From assembly GCF_024978135.1 (NCBI RefSeq), contig NZ_JANTEZ010000002.1, positions 620,001-684,000 of the forward strand: a DNA stretch of 64,000 nt, written 5' to 3'. Positions 32,562 to 41,380 of the stretch are shown here, one piece after another. Every line of letters begins with the position of its first letter. Within the stretch, counting starts at the first letter, position 1. Made by a program: the position numbers and the translations under genes. The stretch is from Herbiconiux gentiana. GTDB taxonomy: Bacteria > Actinomycetota > Actinomycetes > Actinomycetales > Microbacteriaceae. The notes beneath the pieces were generated by a model. The model worked only from the letters and a program-made list of their open reading frames with translations. It had not been told where the DNA came from and ran no database searches.

Positions 32562-33620
32562 CTACAACCACCGATTGCGCTTGAACACCAGGTACAGCCC
32601 CACGCCCATGCCCACCATCGCGAGCAGGGCCAGCGGATACCCGAACTCCCAGTGCAGCTCCGGCATGTGGTCGAAGTTCATCCCGTAGACGGTGCCGATC
32701 AGGCTCGGCGCGAACAGGATGGCCGCCCAGGCCGAGATCTTCTTCACCTCGTCGCCCTGCTGGATGCTCGTCTCCGACAGCTTCCGGGTGTCGTCGGCGA
32801 GCGCGAGGCTCGCCTCGGAGATGCGGCGCATCTCGTCGTTCTGCCGCTGCGTGGTGAGCGTCGAGTGAACGGTGAGGGCGTTCTGCAGCGTCGCCCGGAA
32901 CGCGTCCGCGTGGCCCGCCACCGCCAGCACGTGGTCGAGCACGTCGCGCAGCCCCCGCTGCACCTCGAGGTCGACCGCGTACTTGTCGGCCCCGCGCAGC
33001 AGCGCCTCGAGCATGGTGATCAGCGGATGCACGGCCCGCTGGAAGTCCATCACCTCACCCAGCAGGTCGTAGATGCGCCGCGACACGTCGGTGTCGCCAC
33101 CGAACAGCTGCTTCTCGATCTCGTCGATGTCGTTCTGCAGCCCGCGCACCACCGGCGCGTACTCGTCGACGACCTCGTCGAGGATCGCGTACAGCACCGC
33201 CTCCGGCCCGAGCGCCAGCAGCTCGGGGCTGCTCTCGAGGCGCTGCCGCACCGCGGCGAGGTTCGGCGACTCGGCGTGCCGCACGGTCACCACGAACCCC
33301 GGCCCGATGAACACGTGCACCTCGCCGAACTCGACCTCCTCGCTGGAGTCCACGTAGCGGGCCGGCCGCAGCACCACGAACAGGGTGTCGCCGTAGCGCT
33401 CGAGCTTCGCGCGCTGGTGGCCGGTGAGGGCGTCCTCGACCGCGAGGTGGTGCAGGTCGAACTCGGTCTCGAGCGAGTGCACCTCCGCCTCGTCGGGGCG
33501 GTAGAGGCCGATCCAGGCCATCCCGCCGTCCTGGCGCATCAGCGCGTAGGTGTCGTCGAGGCTCTTCGGCGTGCGGGCGCGGCGGCCGGCGACGTAGACC
33601 GCGTTGTCGATCAGGGGCAT
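32562..33620 (-). CDS. corA: CorA family magnesium/cobalt channel
   Basis: 352 residues. A large N-terminal cytoplasmic domain (about 1-285) with acidic and coiled helices is followed by two C-terminal TM helices. The selectivity motif YGMNFDHMPE lies after TM1, and the positively charged end FKRNRW is typical. CorA pentamers take up Mg2+ (also Co2+ or Zn2+). TACGCT (33627-33632) ends 6 bp before ATG 33620, so it is probably leaderless. It is followed on the same strand by the TrmH-type gene. Confidence 0.93.
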   Translation of the reverse strand: MPLIDNAVYVAGRRARTPKSLDDTYALMRQDGGMAWIGLYRPDEAEVHSLETEFDLHHLAVEDALTGHQRAKLERYGDTLFVVLRPARYVDSSEEVEFGEVHVFIGPGFVVTVRHAESPNLAAVRQRLESSPELLALGPEAVLYAILDEVVDEYAPVVRGLQNDIDEIEKQLFGGDTDVSRRIYDLLGEVMDFQRAVHPLITMLEALLRGADKYAVDLEVQRGLRDVLDHVLAVAGHADAFRATLQNALTVHSTLTTQRQNDEMRRISEASLALADDTRKLSETSIQQGDEVKKISAWAAILFAPSLIGTVYGMNFDHMPELHWEFGYPLALLAMVGMGVGLYLVFKRNRWL

Positions 33621-33687
33621 GGGGCGAGCGTACGTCGGGCAGATGAACGAGCGGTGACCGGGCGGATGCGCGGCGGCACCGTCCGCG

Positions 33688-33753
33688 ACGGGCCCCCGCG
33701 CGCATCCGTCGCCGCCCGCGACGGGCCCCCGCGCGCATCCGTCGCCGCCCGCT
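33688..33753. repeat. 33-bp tandem duplication between corA and methyltransferase
   Basis: Two 33-bp units (33688-33720, 33721-33753) in the 196-bp divergent gap. Each includes CCGCGCGCATCCGTCGCCG. No gene is evident here. Confidence 0.75.
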
Positions 33754-33816
33754 GTTGCCCGTGTCGGAGGTGCGTGCGAGGGTGTCGGTAGTCACGACCC
33801 CGACCCAGGAGGTGCC

Positions 33817-34593
33817 ATGGCCGGATGGGACGGCGAGCGCTACGCCGAGGTCGCCACCCTGCAGCACGAGCTCGGCCGGCGCTTCGCCGACGCGCTCACC
33901 CCCGTCGCGGGCAGCGGGGGGCGGGCGGCGCGGGTCGTCGACGCGGGCTGCGGCGACGGGGTCGTCACGCGGATGATCGCGGCGCTGCCGTGGGTCGGCG
34001 ATGTGCTGGGGTTCGACCCCTCGCCGCTGATGGTCGAGAAGGCGGGGGCCGGGAATCCGGGGGTCTCGTTCGAGGCCGGAGACGTCACGACGTTCGTCGC
34101 CACCTCGCCCTTCGACCTGGCCGTGTCGCTGAACGCGCTGCACTGGGTGCCCGACTCGGCGGCGGCGCTCGCGCAGCTGCGCGACGCGCTGCGGCCGGGC
34201 GGGCGGCTCGTGGCGCAGTTCGTGTCGGAGGGGGCGCGGCCGTCGCTGGAGGACGTCGCCCAGCAGGTGGCGACCGGGCCGGCGTGGGGTCGGTACTTCT
34301 CGGGCGTCGAGGCGCCGCACGTGCACCGCACGGCCGAGGAGTGGCGGGCGCTGGCGGCGGGCGCGGGGCTCGCGGTGTCGGGTGCCGAGGTGAGCGATCT
34401 CGCGTGGGACTTCGGGTCGGCCGAGGCGTTCGAGGCGTGGTGCACGGTGGGGTTCACGGCGTGGACGGAGCGGCTTCCGGCCGAGGCGCACGGGTCGTTC
34501 GTGCGGGAGGTGACGGGGGAGTACGCGTCGGTCGTGGGGTCGCACCGGGTGCTGCGGTTCCAGCAGCTGCGGCTGGAGGCGGGGCGGGGGTGA
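33817..34593 (+). CDS. Class I SAM-dependent methyltransferase
   Basis: 258 residues. The Rossmann SAM site shows motif I VVDAGCGDGVVTRMIA, an acidic residue at the end of strand 2 (VLGFDPSPLM), and motif post-I FEAGDVTTF. It is of the methyltransf_11/25 type. DLAVSLNALHWVPDSAAAL matches trans-aconitate-methyltransferase-like proteins, but the substrate is unproven. AGGAGGTGCC directly precedes ATG 33817, one of the clearest ribosome sites in the window. Stand-alone gene, convergent with the Nramp transporter. Confidence 0.88.
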   Translation: MAGWDGERYAEVATLQHELGRRFADALTPVAGSGGRAARVVDAGCGDGVVTRMIAALPWVGDVLGFDPSPLMVEKAGAGNPGVSFEAGDVTTFVATSPFDLAVSLNALHWVPDSAAALAQLRDALRPGGRLVAQFVSEGARPSLEDVAQQVATGPAWGRYFSGVEAPHVHRTAEEWRALAAGAGLAVSGAEVSDLAWDFGSAEAFEAWCTVGFTAWTERLPAEAHGSFVREVTGEYASVVGSHRVLRFQQLRLEAGRG

Positions 34594-34606
34594 GGCCGGC
34601 TGCAGG

Positions 34607-36061
34607 TCAGCTCGCCGACGTCAGCGTCAGCACGATGAGCACCACGTTCAGGGCGACGATGAGGGCGGCGACGGTCCACGCGAGCAGGCGCACGGGCATC
34701 CGGTCGGCGAAATCGCCCATCACCCGTCGGTCGCCCGTGAGGCGGATGAGCGGGATCAACGCGAACGGGATGCCCACCGACAGCAGCACCTGGCTGAGCA
34801 CCAGGGCCCAGGTCGGGTCGACGCCCGCGGCCAGCACGGCGAGCGCCGGGATCAGCGTCACCGCGCGGCGCAGCAGGATCGGCACCCGGATCGTCAGCAG
34901 GCCCTTCATGATCACCGAACCCGCGTAGGCGCCGACGCTCGTCGACGCGAGGCCCGAGGCGAGCAGGCCGATCGCGAAGATCGTGGCGATCACGGGGCCG
35001 AGTGCGGCGCGGATGGCGTCGTACGCCCCGGGGATCGTGTCGGTGCCGGCGACCCCGCGGAGGCTCGCGGCGGCCAGGAGGAGCATCGCGATGTTGACGA
35101 CGCCGGCGAGGAGCAGGGCGATCAGCACGTCGGCGCGGGTGGCGCGGAGGAGGGTGCGGAGGCGGGGGGCGTCGGCGCCGTGCGGGCGGGCGGGGTCGGG
35201 CGAGGGGGCCGGGGCGGCCGGGCCCGGGGCGGCGGGCACCTCGGTGGGCGTCGCGGCGGAGGCCGGGGCCTCGGCGGCGGGACGCGCATCCTGAGCCGTG
35301 AAGTCGGTGCGCTCGGCCACGCGCGCCCACTCGGCGTGGTGCCGGTCGCGGGCCAGGGCCGAGTGCAGGTAGATGGCGTGCGGCATCACCGTGGCGCCGA
35401 GCATGCTGGCGGCGAGCAGCACGGTTCCGGTGCCCTCGAAGCGCGGCACCAGGCCGGCCGCGGCATCGGGCCAGCTGATCGGGGACACCACGGTGCCGGC
35501 GAGGAACCCGACCGCGATGACCGCGAGCATCCCGATGATCACGAACTCGAAGGTGCGCTGCCGCCTCGATGACTGCACGAGCAGCAGCACCATCGACACC
35601 ACTCCCACGATCAGCCCGCCCAGCACGAGCGGCAACCCGAACAGCAGGTTCAGTGCGATCGCCCCGCCGATCACCTCGGCGATGTCGGTCGCGGCCGCCA
35701 CCAGCTCGGCCTGCAGCCAGTAGGCGCGCCGGGGCCAGCGGCGGATGCGCGCCCCCACGTGCTCGGGCAGCGTGCGCCCGGTGACGATGCCGAGCTTCGC
35801 GGACTGGTACTGGATCAGCATCGCCATCAGGTTCGCCAGCACCAGCACCCACACGAGCAGGTAGCCGTACCGGGCGCCCGAGGTGAGGTTGGCGGCGACG
35901 TTGCCGGGGTCGACGTAGGCGATCGAGGCGACGAACGCCGGCCCGAGCATCGCCAGGGGGTGCCACCAGCGCGGGCGGGGGGCGGATGCTCGGCCGCTGC
36001 CTCCCGCGTCCCCCCGCTTCGCCGGCCTCACCCTCGACGGCGTTGGCGCATTTTTAGGCAT
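34607..36061 (-). CDS. mntH: Nramp family Mn2+/divalent metal transporter
   Basis: 484 residues with 11 predicted TM helices. The metal-binding DPGN motif is in FVASIAYVDPGNVAANL (TM1), and the TM6 region HAIYLHS carries the second metal-site segment (MPH motif: GATVMPHAIYLHS). It couples H+ to uptake of Mn2+/Fe2+. A ~55-residue Pro/Ala insert between TM6 and TM7 (about 263-302) is longer than usual. Start ATG 36061 lies inside a palindromic operator, with TAATTT 6 bp upstream. Regulation by the DtxR/MntR-type protein at 45216 is plausible (inference). Confidence 0.93.
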   Translation of the reverse strand: MPKNAPTPSRVRPAKRGDAGGSGRASAPRPRWWHPLAMLGPAFVASIAYVDPGNVAANLTSGARYGYLLVWVLVLANLMAMLIQYQSAKLGIVTGRTLPEHVGARIRRWPRRAYWLQAELVAAATDIAEVIGGAIALNLLFGLPLVLGGLIVGVVSMVLLLVQSSRRQRTFEFVIIGMLAVIAVGFLAGTVVSPISWPDAAAGLVPRFEGTGTVLLAASMLGATVMPHAIYLHSALARDRHHAEWARVAERTDFTAQDARPAAEAPASAATPTEVPAAPGPAAPAPSPDPARPHGADAPRLRTLLRATRADVLIALLLAGVVNIAMLLLAAASLRGVAGTDTIPGAYDAIRAALGPVIATIFAIGLLASGLASTSVGAYAGSVIMKGLLTIRVPILLRRAVTLIPALAVLAAGVDPTWALVLSQVLLSVGIPFALIPLIRLTGDRRVMGDFADRMPVRLLAWTVAALIVALNVVLIVLTLTSAS

Positions 36062-36073
36062 GCCGAAAAATTA
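36050..36073 (-). promoter_or_regulatory. Putative MntR/DtxR-type operator over mntH start
   Basis: ATTTTTAGGC-AT-GCCGAAAAAT (36050-36071) is an inverted repeat with 10-bp arms and one mismatch, centred on the mntH ATG. An extended -10 (TGCTAATTT on the minus strand, TAATTT 36068-36073) overlaps it and ends 6 bp before the ATG. A/T-rich ends and a GGC-GCC core fit metalloregulator sites of Mn transporters; the AT-rich block stands out in this GC-rich DNA. Confidence 0.7.
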
Positions 36074-36124
36074 GCACGTCAAGCCCCCGGCGCCCAGGGT
36101 CTGCCGCGCGACAGAATGAGGATC

Positions 36125-37348
36125 ATGAGCGAGACTCCCTCCGCCGCCCCCGCACTCTGGGCCGGTTCCTACACCGCCGAGTTCGGTGGACGCGGCGCCG
36201 GCCTGACGCCCCTCATCCGTGACGACTCGGGCGGGCTCGCGGCGGCCGGTGCCGCCTCTGCGGCGTCGCCGAGCTTCGTGGTCGCGCATCCGTCGCTCGC
36301 GGTGCTCTACACCGCCGACGAGAGCAGCTCGACCGTGTCGGCCTACGCGCTCTCGGGCCGCTCGCGGCTCACGCACCTCGGCTCGCAACCGGCCGGGCCG
36401 GCGGTCTGCCACGTCGCGGTCGACCCCTCGGGCTCGTTCGTGGCGGCGACCTGCTGGGGGGACGGGCGGGTGCTCGTCTATCCGCTCGACGCGTCAGGCC
36501 GCCTCGGCGCCCCGCTGCTCGCGCCGCCCGCGACCGACCCCCACGCCGCCTCGCGCCCACCCATTGACGAACACACCGACGCCCCACCCCGCAGCCAGGC
36601 GCACATGACCCTCGCGCTCGACCCCCTCCCCGACGGCTCCCGGATGCTCGCCACCACCGACCTCGGCTACGACCTCGTGCGCTTCTGGGCGTGGACGCCG
36701 GGGCCCGCTGCGGGCGGCGCGGCGCTCACGTCGCTCGGAGAGGTGGTGCTCCCGCTCGGATCCGGCCCGCGGCACCTCGTGCGCACCCCCGACGACCGCC
36801 TGCTCGTGGTGACCGAGTACTCGGCGGAGGTCGCGGTGCTGGAGCCAGTGCCCGCCGCCGTCGTAACCGCCCCAGCTCCGGACGCGACCGCGGCCGCTCC
36901 CGCTCCGGACGAGGCACCGTCCGAGCCCGCCCCGGACGGGACCGCGGCCGCCCCCGACGGGGTCGCGCCGGGCGAGCATCCTGTCGCCGCCCCGTACCGG
37001 CTGGCCGCGATGGTGCCCGTGCTCGCCGACGGCCCCGCCCCCGGCGACAGCGCCGCCGAGATCGCCCTCTCGCCCGACGCCCGGCACGTCTACGTCGGCG
37101 TGCGCGGCAGCGACCTCCTCGCCACGCTCGAGCTCGACGGCCCGTCCCTGCGCCCGATCGCGCACGTCCCCAGTGGCGGACGCACTCCCCGCCACCACCT
37201 CGTCGACGCCGACCGCCTCCACATCGCCCACCAGGACTCCGACGAGCTCACCACTCACGCCCTCTCCCCCGCCGGCCTCCCCGCGGGCATCGTCGCCCGC
37301 CTCCCCCTCGGATCCCCCACGGTCCTCGCCCGGCCGCCCCGATCCTGA
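36125..37348 (+). CDS. Lactonase/6-phosphogluconolactonase-like beta-propeller protein
   Basis: 407 residues of the PF10282 seven-bladed propeller family. Blade signatures are SFVVAHPSLAVLYTADE, VCHVAVDPSGSFVAAT, GPRHLVRTPDDRLLVVTEYS, IALSPDARHVYVGVRG and TPRHHLVDADRLHIAH. These repeated (x)HPS/SPD turns are diagnostic. Residues ~250-290 are an unusual Pro/Ala/Asp linker (APAPDEAPSEPAPDG-like repeat) inserted in one blade. No signal peptide, so cytoplasmic. Enzymatic activity on 6-phosphogluconolactone is family knowledge only. ATG 36125 is preceded by GAGGATC; it is divergent from mntH. Confidence 0.85.
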   Translation: MSETPSAAPALWAGSYTAEFGGRGAGLTPLIRDDSGGLAAAGAASAASPSFVVAHPSLAVLYTADESSSTVSAYALSGRSRLTHLGSQPAGPAVCHVAVDPSGSFVAATCWGDGRVLVYPLDASGRLGAPLLAPPATDPHAASRPPIDEHTDAPPRSQAHMTLALDPLPDGSRMLATTDLGYDLVRFWAWTPGPAAGGAALTSLGEVVLPLGSGPRHLVRTPDDRLLVVTEYSAEVAVLEPVPAAVVTAPAPDATAAAPAPDEAPSEPAPDGTAAAPDGVAPGEHPVAAPYRLAAMVPVLADGPAPGDSAAEIALSPDARHVYVGVRGSDLLATLELDGPSLRPIAHVPSGGRTPRHHLVDADRLHIAHQDSDELTTHALSPAGLPAGIVARLPLGSPTVLARPPRS

Positions 37349-37405
37349 CCCTACAAACACGCAGCAGGCGTTTCGTTTATTTCACTTGTGTGAGATGATG
37401 ACATT

Positions 37406-37858
37406 ATGTCGCTTCCCCAACCCGCGCAACAGCCCCCGTCGGCCGACGGCATCGCCCGGCGTGCGCTCGAACGACTCGGGGGCTCAGCGAGCGATGCTCG
37501 CTCCCGCCCCACCATCAGGCTGGTCGTCGGCGGTGACGCCGAGCCGGTCGAGATCCCGACCGCGCTCGAAGCGCTGGTGATCGAGGCGCTCGAGGGTCTG
37601 GCCGCGGGTCGACGGATGCGCGTGCTCGACGCCGACGGCGAGGTGACGACGACCCAGGCGGCCGAGCTCCTGAACGTGTCCCGCCCCCATCTGGTCAAAC
37701 TGCTCGAGCGCGGCGTCATCGCGCACCGTCGGGTGGGCTCGCATCGGCGCGTCGATGTCGCGTCCCTGCTCGACTTCAAGGCGTCCGAGACGGCGAGATC
37801 GCACGCCGCTGCCGACGAACTCGTTCAGCTGGGGCAGGAGTCGGGCACCGATCGGTGA
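37406..37858 (+). CDS. Antitoxin-like HTH (excisionase-family) protein
   Basis: 150 residues. The N-terminal half is loosely helical. The C-terminal MerR/excisionase-type winged HTH (about 88-125) reads VTTTQAAELLNVSRPHLVKL, RGVIAHRRVGSHRRV and DVASLLDFK. This architecture is a known antitoxin for PIN_3 toxins. It overlaps the PIN gene by 4 bp (GTGA). An AT-rich leader (37365-37405) with TCAC-TTGT-GTGA may be the autoregulated promoter. Confidence 0.85.
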   Translation: MSLPQPAQQPPSADGIARRALERLGGSASDARSRPTIRLVVGGDAEPVEIPTALEALVIEALEGLAAGRRMRVLDADGEVTTTQAAELLNVSRPHLVKLLERGVIAHRRVGSHRRVDVASLLDFKASETARSHAAADELVQLGQESGTDR

Positions 37859-38421
37859 CGGTGTGCGCTCTCCTCGACGCCAACGTGCTGTACCCCTCGC
37901 TGCTGCGCGACCTGCTGATCAGGGTCAGCATCGAGGGCGGTCTTCGTGCCCGGTGGTCCGAGCAGATCCTCGACGAGACCTTCCGGAGCCTTGCGGCCAA
38001 CCGCCCCGACCTCGCCGTCTCGCGGCTCGACCGGACCCGGCAACTGATGAACATCGCCGTCCCGGACGCGAGTGTGCGCGGCTTCGAGCACATCATCGAG
38101 CAGGTGCACCTCCCCGATCCGGACGACCGGCACGTTCTCGCCGCCGCCATCCACGCAGACGCCCAGATCATCGTGACGAACAACCTCGCCGACTTCCCGG
38201 CCGCGCAACTCGAGCCCTTCGGAATCGTCGCCGAGCATCCGGACGTCACCCTCTCCCGGTGCTTCGACGACGACCCCGCCCGCTTGCGGAGGGTGGTCGG
38301 CCTGATCGCGCGAGCGACGCGCTCTCCTCCGCTCGACGAGAGCGGCATCACCGACCGGATGCTCTCCGGCGGCCTCCCGCGAACAGCCTCGCGCCTCAGG
38401 GGCGACACGCGATGTGGCTGA
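37855..38421 (+). CDS. PIN-domain toxin (probable RNase)
   Basis: 188 residues. PIN acidic residues are in place: Asp in CALLDANVLYPSLLRD, Glu in EQILDETFRSL, the Asp pair in LPDPDDRHVLAAAIH, and IIVTNNLADFP (Asn-Asn-x-x-Asp). These coordinate Mg2+ in toxin ribonucleases. GTG 37855 overlaps the antitoxin stop, as is usual for type II modules. The ~50 residues after the PIN fold are Arg-rich and of unknown role. All catalytic positions are intact, so it is probably active and held by the HTH antitoxin. Confidence 0.87.
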   Translation: MTVCALLDANVLYPSLLRDLLIRVSIEGGLRARWSEQILDETFRSLAANRPDLAVSRLDRTRQLMNIAVPDASVRGFEHIIEQVHLPDPDDRHVLAAAIHADAQIIVTNNLADFPAAQLEPFGIVAEHPDVTLSRCFDDDPARLRRVVGLIARATRSPPLDESGITDRMLSGGLPRTASRLRGDTRCG

Positions 38422-38524
38422 GTCTGAGGCGAAGGGTGCCGGATCGACGCGCAATCGGGACGGGCGAGACGCAACGGCGCCCGCGTGCGTGCGGCGCGAG
38501 GAGGGTGGCTGCCATGATGGCGCC

Positions 38525-38839
38525 ATGCTGATCTCGACGATGAACGATGTGCCCGGACGCCAGATCACCGGCGTGCTGGGCGAGGTGACCGGGCTGACCG
38601 TGCGGTCGCGCAACGCGGGCGTGCAATTCGGCGCCGGGCTGAAGGCGCTGGTCGGCGGCGAGCTCGCCGGTCTGACGAAGCAGCTCATGCAGAGCCGCGA
38701 GGAGGCGAAGCAGCGCCTGATCGAGGCCGCGACCGCCCTCGGCGCCGACGCCGTCATCGCCATGCGCTTCGACGCGAGCGAGGTCGGGCAGAACGCGCAG
38801 GAGGTCGTGGCCTACGGCACGGCCGTCACGCTGGCCTGA
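38525..38839 (+). CDS. YbjQ/UPF0145 family protein
   Basis: 104 residues of the YbjQ (DUF74) family, small pentameric proteins once called heavy-metal-binding. Seen: LGEVTGLTVRSRNAG, GLKALVGGELAGLTKQLMQS, EEAKQRLIEAATALGADAVI and the closing VVAYGTAV. All secondary-structure blocks of the family are present and the length is normal. Function remains unproven. ATG 38525 gives the family's usual start (MLISTMNDVPG). It is a lone gene between the toxin and PPOX genes. Confidence 0.88.
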   Translation: MLISTMNDVPGRQITGVLGEVTGLTVRSRNAGVQFGAGLKALVGGELAGLTKQLMQSREEAKQRLIEAATALGADAVIAMRFDASEVGQNAQEVVAYGTAVTLA

Positions 38840-38901
38840 GGCCGTCAGGCACGTCTGACGCCATCGGCCGGCACGGCACGGCCCGAACTAGGCTGGCGGG
38901 T

Positions 38902-39336
38902 GTGACCGCTCCGCTGAACGCCGCCGCCCTCGAGTTCGTGACCGTTCGCCACCTCGCGACGCTGACGACGCTGCTGCCCGACGGGTTCCCGCACGTGGTG
39001 CCGGTGGGCTTCACGTTCGAGCCGACGGCCGCGGTGGCGCCCGCATCGGGAGCCGAAGCGGCGGCGAGAATCGGCACCGTGCGCGTCATCACGAACGGGC
39101 CCTCGCAGAAGGTGCTGAACGTGCGGCGCGACGGGCGCGCCAGCGTCTGCCAGGTCGACGGCGCCCGGTGGATCACCCTCGCCGGCACCGCCCGCATCCT
39201 CGACGACCCCGCCGACGTGGCCGACGCCGTCGAGCGCTACGCCGCGCGCTACCGCCAGCCCCGCGAGAACCCGCAGCGCGTGGTCATCGCGATCGACGTC
39301 GAGCGGGTGATGCAGTCGGGGCTGCTGTCCGACTAG
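38902..39336 (+). CDS. PPOX-class (F420-dependent-like) flavin/deazaflavin oxidoreductase
   Basis: 144 residues forming a split beta-barrel. Seen: FVTVRHLATLTTLLPDGFPH (first strands), then GPSQKVLNVRRDGRASVCQV and DGARWITLAGTARILDDP, the pattern of pyridoxamine-5'-phosphate-oxidase-like and F420-binding proteins in actinomycetes. Cofactor (FMN or F420) cannot be told from this alone. The GTG start is set by TAGGCT (38889-38894), 7 bp upstream, so it is probably leaderless. Confidence 0.82.
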   Translation: MTAPLNAAALEFVTVRHLATLTTLLPDGFPHVVPVGFTFEPTAAVAPASGAEAAARIGTVRVITNGPSQKVLNVRRDGRASVCQVDGARWITLAGTARILDDPADVADAVERYAARYRQPRENPQRVVIAIDVERVMQSGLLSD

Positions 39337-39413
39337 CGCACCGGATGCCCGCCCCACCGCCCGCGACCGACGAGACCCTTCCCCTCGCGAACGAGGGCGG
39401 CTACCGTGAGCGC

Positions 39414-40697
39414 GTGCCCGAACCCCGCCTCCGCCGCATCGTCGCGGCCGCCGCCGCTCTGCCCCTCGTCGTGGTGTCGCTCGCGCTCGGTGCCCAGATG
39501 GCTTCGGCGACCGACGTGGGCGGAGCATCCGACCCCGTGCAGTACGTGGCCCTCGGCGACTCGTACTCGGCGGGCTTCGGGCTCGTGCCGTTCAGCGACG
39601 AACCGGCGGCCGGGTGCTACCAGGCTGTCGCGAACTACCCGCACCTCGTGGCCGACGCGCTGGGCCTCGCGCTCACCGACCGCACCTGCAGCGGGGCGGT
39701 GACGGCGAACATCCGGGACACGCCGCAGACCACGATCACCGGCGCCGGCGTCGCGCCCGTGCAGTCGGACGCCCTGACCGCCGACACCGACGTCGTCACC
39801 GTGACCATCGGCGGCAACGACCTCGGCTTCTCGACCGTCGCCACCTCGTGCCTCGCGCAGTCGGCGCAGGGGCCGCTGTTCGCGGTCGACCTGCCGAACT
39901 GCCGGGCGCTCTACGTGCAGGGCTCGGGCGAGTTCGAGTTCGACACCCTGAAGGCGAAGCTCGACGACACGGTCGCGCCGGCGCTGGCGCAGACGTTCGC
40001 GCTGATCGCCGCGAAGGCACCGAACGCGAAGGTGATCGTGGTGGGGTATCCGTCGATCGCGCCCGACGTCGAGAACGTGCCGGTGGGCGGATGCTTCACG
40101 CCGCTGATCACGGGTCAGGGCGCGTTCCCTGAGAACGCGTTCCCGTTCACCGACGTCGACACCGGCTACCTGCACGAGACCGAGGCGCGGCTGGACGCGG
40201 CCATCCGCACGGCGGCGGAGGGGGCGGGAGCGAGCTACGTCTCGACTCTCGCCGCGACCGAGAGCCACTCGGCGTGCTCGACGAGCGATCCGTACATCAA
40301 CGGGGTGACGCTGACGGCCGGGGAGGGGACGGCGTCGGGCGTCGAGGGGCTGTCGGTGAAGCTCGGGGTGCTGCATCCGAACACGGCGGGGGTGGGGTTC
40401 CTCGCGACGGAGGTGGGGGCGGCCGTCGCGGCGGCGATCGAGCCGACCCAGCCGTCGCCGTCGCCGACTCCCCCGCCCGCGCCCACTCCCTCGCCGGGTT
40501 CGTCGGCGCCGGCGTCGCCCGCTCCGGGTGCGGTCCCGGCGGCTCCGGGCACCGGGCCGGGCGCCGACCCCGCGCATCCCGCCCTCGCGGCGACCGGCAC
40601 CGACCCGCTGCCGCTGCTGCTCGCGGCCCTCGCGGTGCTCGCCGCAGGCGCGCTCGCGGCGGCGGCAGCCACCCGCCGCCCGCACCCCCGCGCCTAG
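39414..40697 (+). CDS. SGNH/GDSL hydrolase with LAXTG cell-wall sorting signal
   Basis: 427 residues. The signal peptide (1-~31) ends MASA. The SGNH hydrolase (about 40-335) has block I ALGDSYSAGFG (Ser), block III VTIGGNDLGFS (Asn) and block V LHPNTAG (His), as in Rv0518/SGNH lipase-type enzymes. Residues ~340-385 are a Pro/Ser/Thr linker. The C-terminus is LAATGTDP, a hydrophobic helix and a short basic tail, which fits class E sortase anchoring to the wall. It acts outside the cell on an ester substrate. GTG 39414 gives a standard signal peptide; ATG 39345 is the alternative. Confidence 0.88.
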   Translation: MPEPRLRRIVAAAAALPLVVVSLALGAQMASATDVGGASDPVQYVALGDSYSAGFGLVPFSDEPAAGCYQAVANYPHLVADALGLALTDRTCSGAVTANIRDTPQTTITGAGVAPVQSDALTADTDVVTVTIGGNDLGFSTVATSCLAQSAQGPLFAVDLPNCRALYVQGSGEFEFDTLKAKLDDTVAPALAQTFALIAAKAPNAKVIVVGYPSIAPDVENVPVGGCFTPLITGQGAFPENAFPFTDVDTGYLHETEARLDAAIRTAAEGAGASYVSTLAATESHSACSTSDPYINGVTLTAGEGTASGVEGLSVKLGVLHPNTAGVGFLATEVGAAVAAAIEPTQPSPSPTPPPAPTPSPGSSAPASPAPGAVPAAPGTGPGADPAHPALAATGTDPLPLLLAALAVLAAGALAAAAATRRPHPRA

Positions 40698-40811
40698 CCT
40701 CCGCCGCCCGCGCGCACTGTCAGCCCGCACCCCGCGCCCCGCGGCTAACCTCGCGCCACCCGCAGCCCCGCACCCGCACCCGCACCCGCGCGTGATGCCC
40801 GCGCTCCGCGG

Positions 40812-41291
40812 CTACCTCCCCGCGACACCCTCGAGCAGCCCCCGCACCCGGTGCGGCATCGCCTCCACGAGCGACAGCGCCGTGCTCGTGCGCTCCACGC
40901 CCTCGATGCGCAGCATCCGGCTGGTCAGGCTGTGCAGGTGCTGCGGGTCGCGCGCGACCACCTTCGCCAGCAGGTCGGCGTCACCCGTGGTGGCGTGCAT
41001 CTCCACGATCTCGGGGATCTCCCCCAAGCTCGCCATCGCCGCGCTGTCCGACGCCTGGCTGATCGCGATCCAGACGAAGGCCACCAGCGGATACCCGAGC
41101 GCCGCGGGCGCCACCCGCTTGCTGAACGACCCGAGTGCACCGCCCTCCGTCATGCGGCGGAGCCGCGCGTGCACCGTGTTGCGCGCGACGCCGAGCGTCT
41201 GGGCGAGGTGCAGCACCGTCGCATCCGGGTTCTCGTCGAGGGCGAGCAGGATGCGGGCGTCGAGGTCGTCGAGCTGGTTCACACTGGTCAT
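40812..41291 (-). CDS. Lrp/AsnC family regulator
   Basis: A 159-residue regulator. The HTH is at about 7-55 (LDDLDARILLALDENPDATV, LGVARNTVHARLRRM), followed by a RAM domain (VEMHATTGDADLLAKVVARD). It is divergent from the aminotransferase gene with 89 bp between, and likely controls it in response to an amino acid (inference). The ATG overlaps a TGTGTCAC-like sequence on the other strand, with no clear palindrome. Confidence 0.9.
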   Translation of the reverse strand: MTSVNQLDDLDARILLALDENPDATVLHLAQTLGVARNTVHARLRRMTEGGALGSFSKRVAPAALGYPLVAFVWIAISQASDSAAMASLGEIPEIVEMHATTGDADLLAKVVARDPQHLHSLTSRMLRIEGVERTSTALSLVEAMPHRVRGLLEGVAGR

Positions 41292-41380
41292 TGTGTCACT
41301 TCAGCGCCTTGAATCGGGCAGGATGCTCAACGGCGCGGTCGCCGATTGCGCCGCTGCGCATCCGTTCGCAGACTGGGTGG

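Noticed and set aside
37365-38421. Mobile element origin of the HTH/PIN pair
   Set aside because: No integrase, attachment repeats or transposon ends, and GC and codon use match the neighbours apart from the short AT-rich leader.
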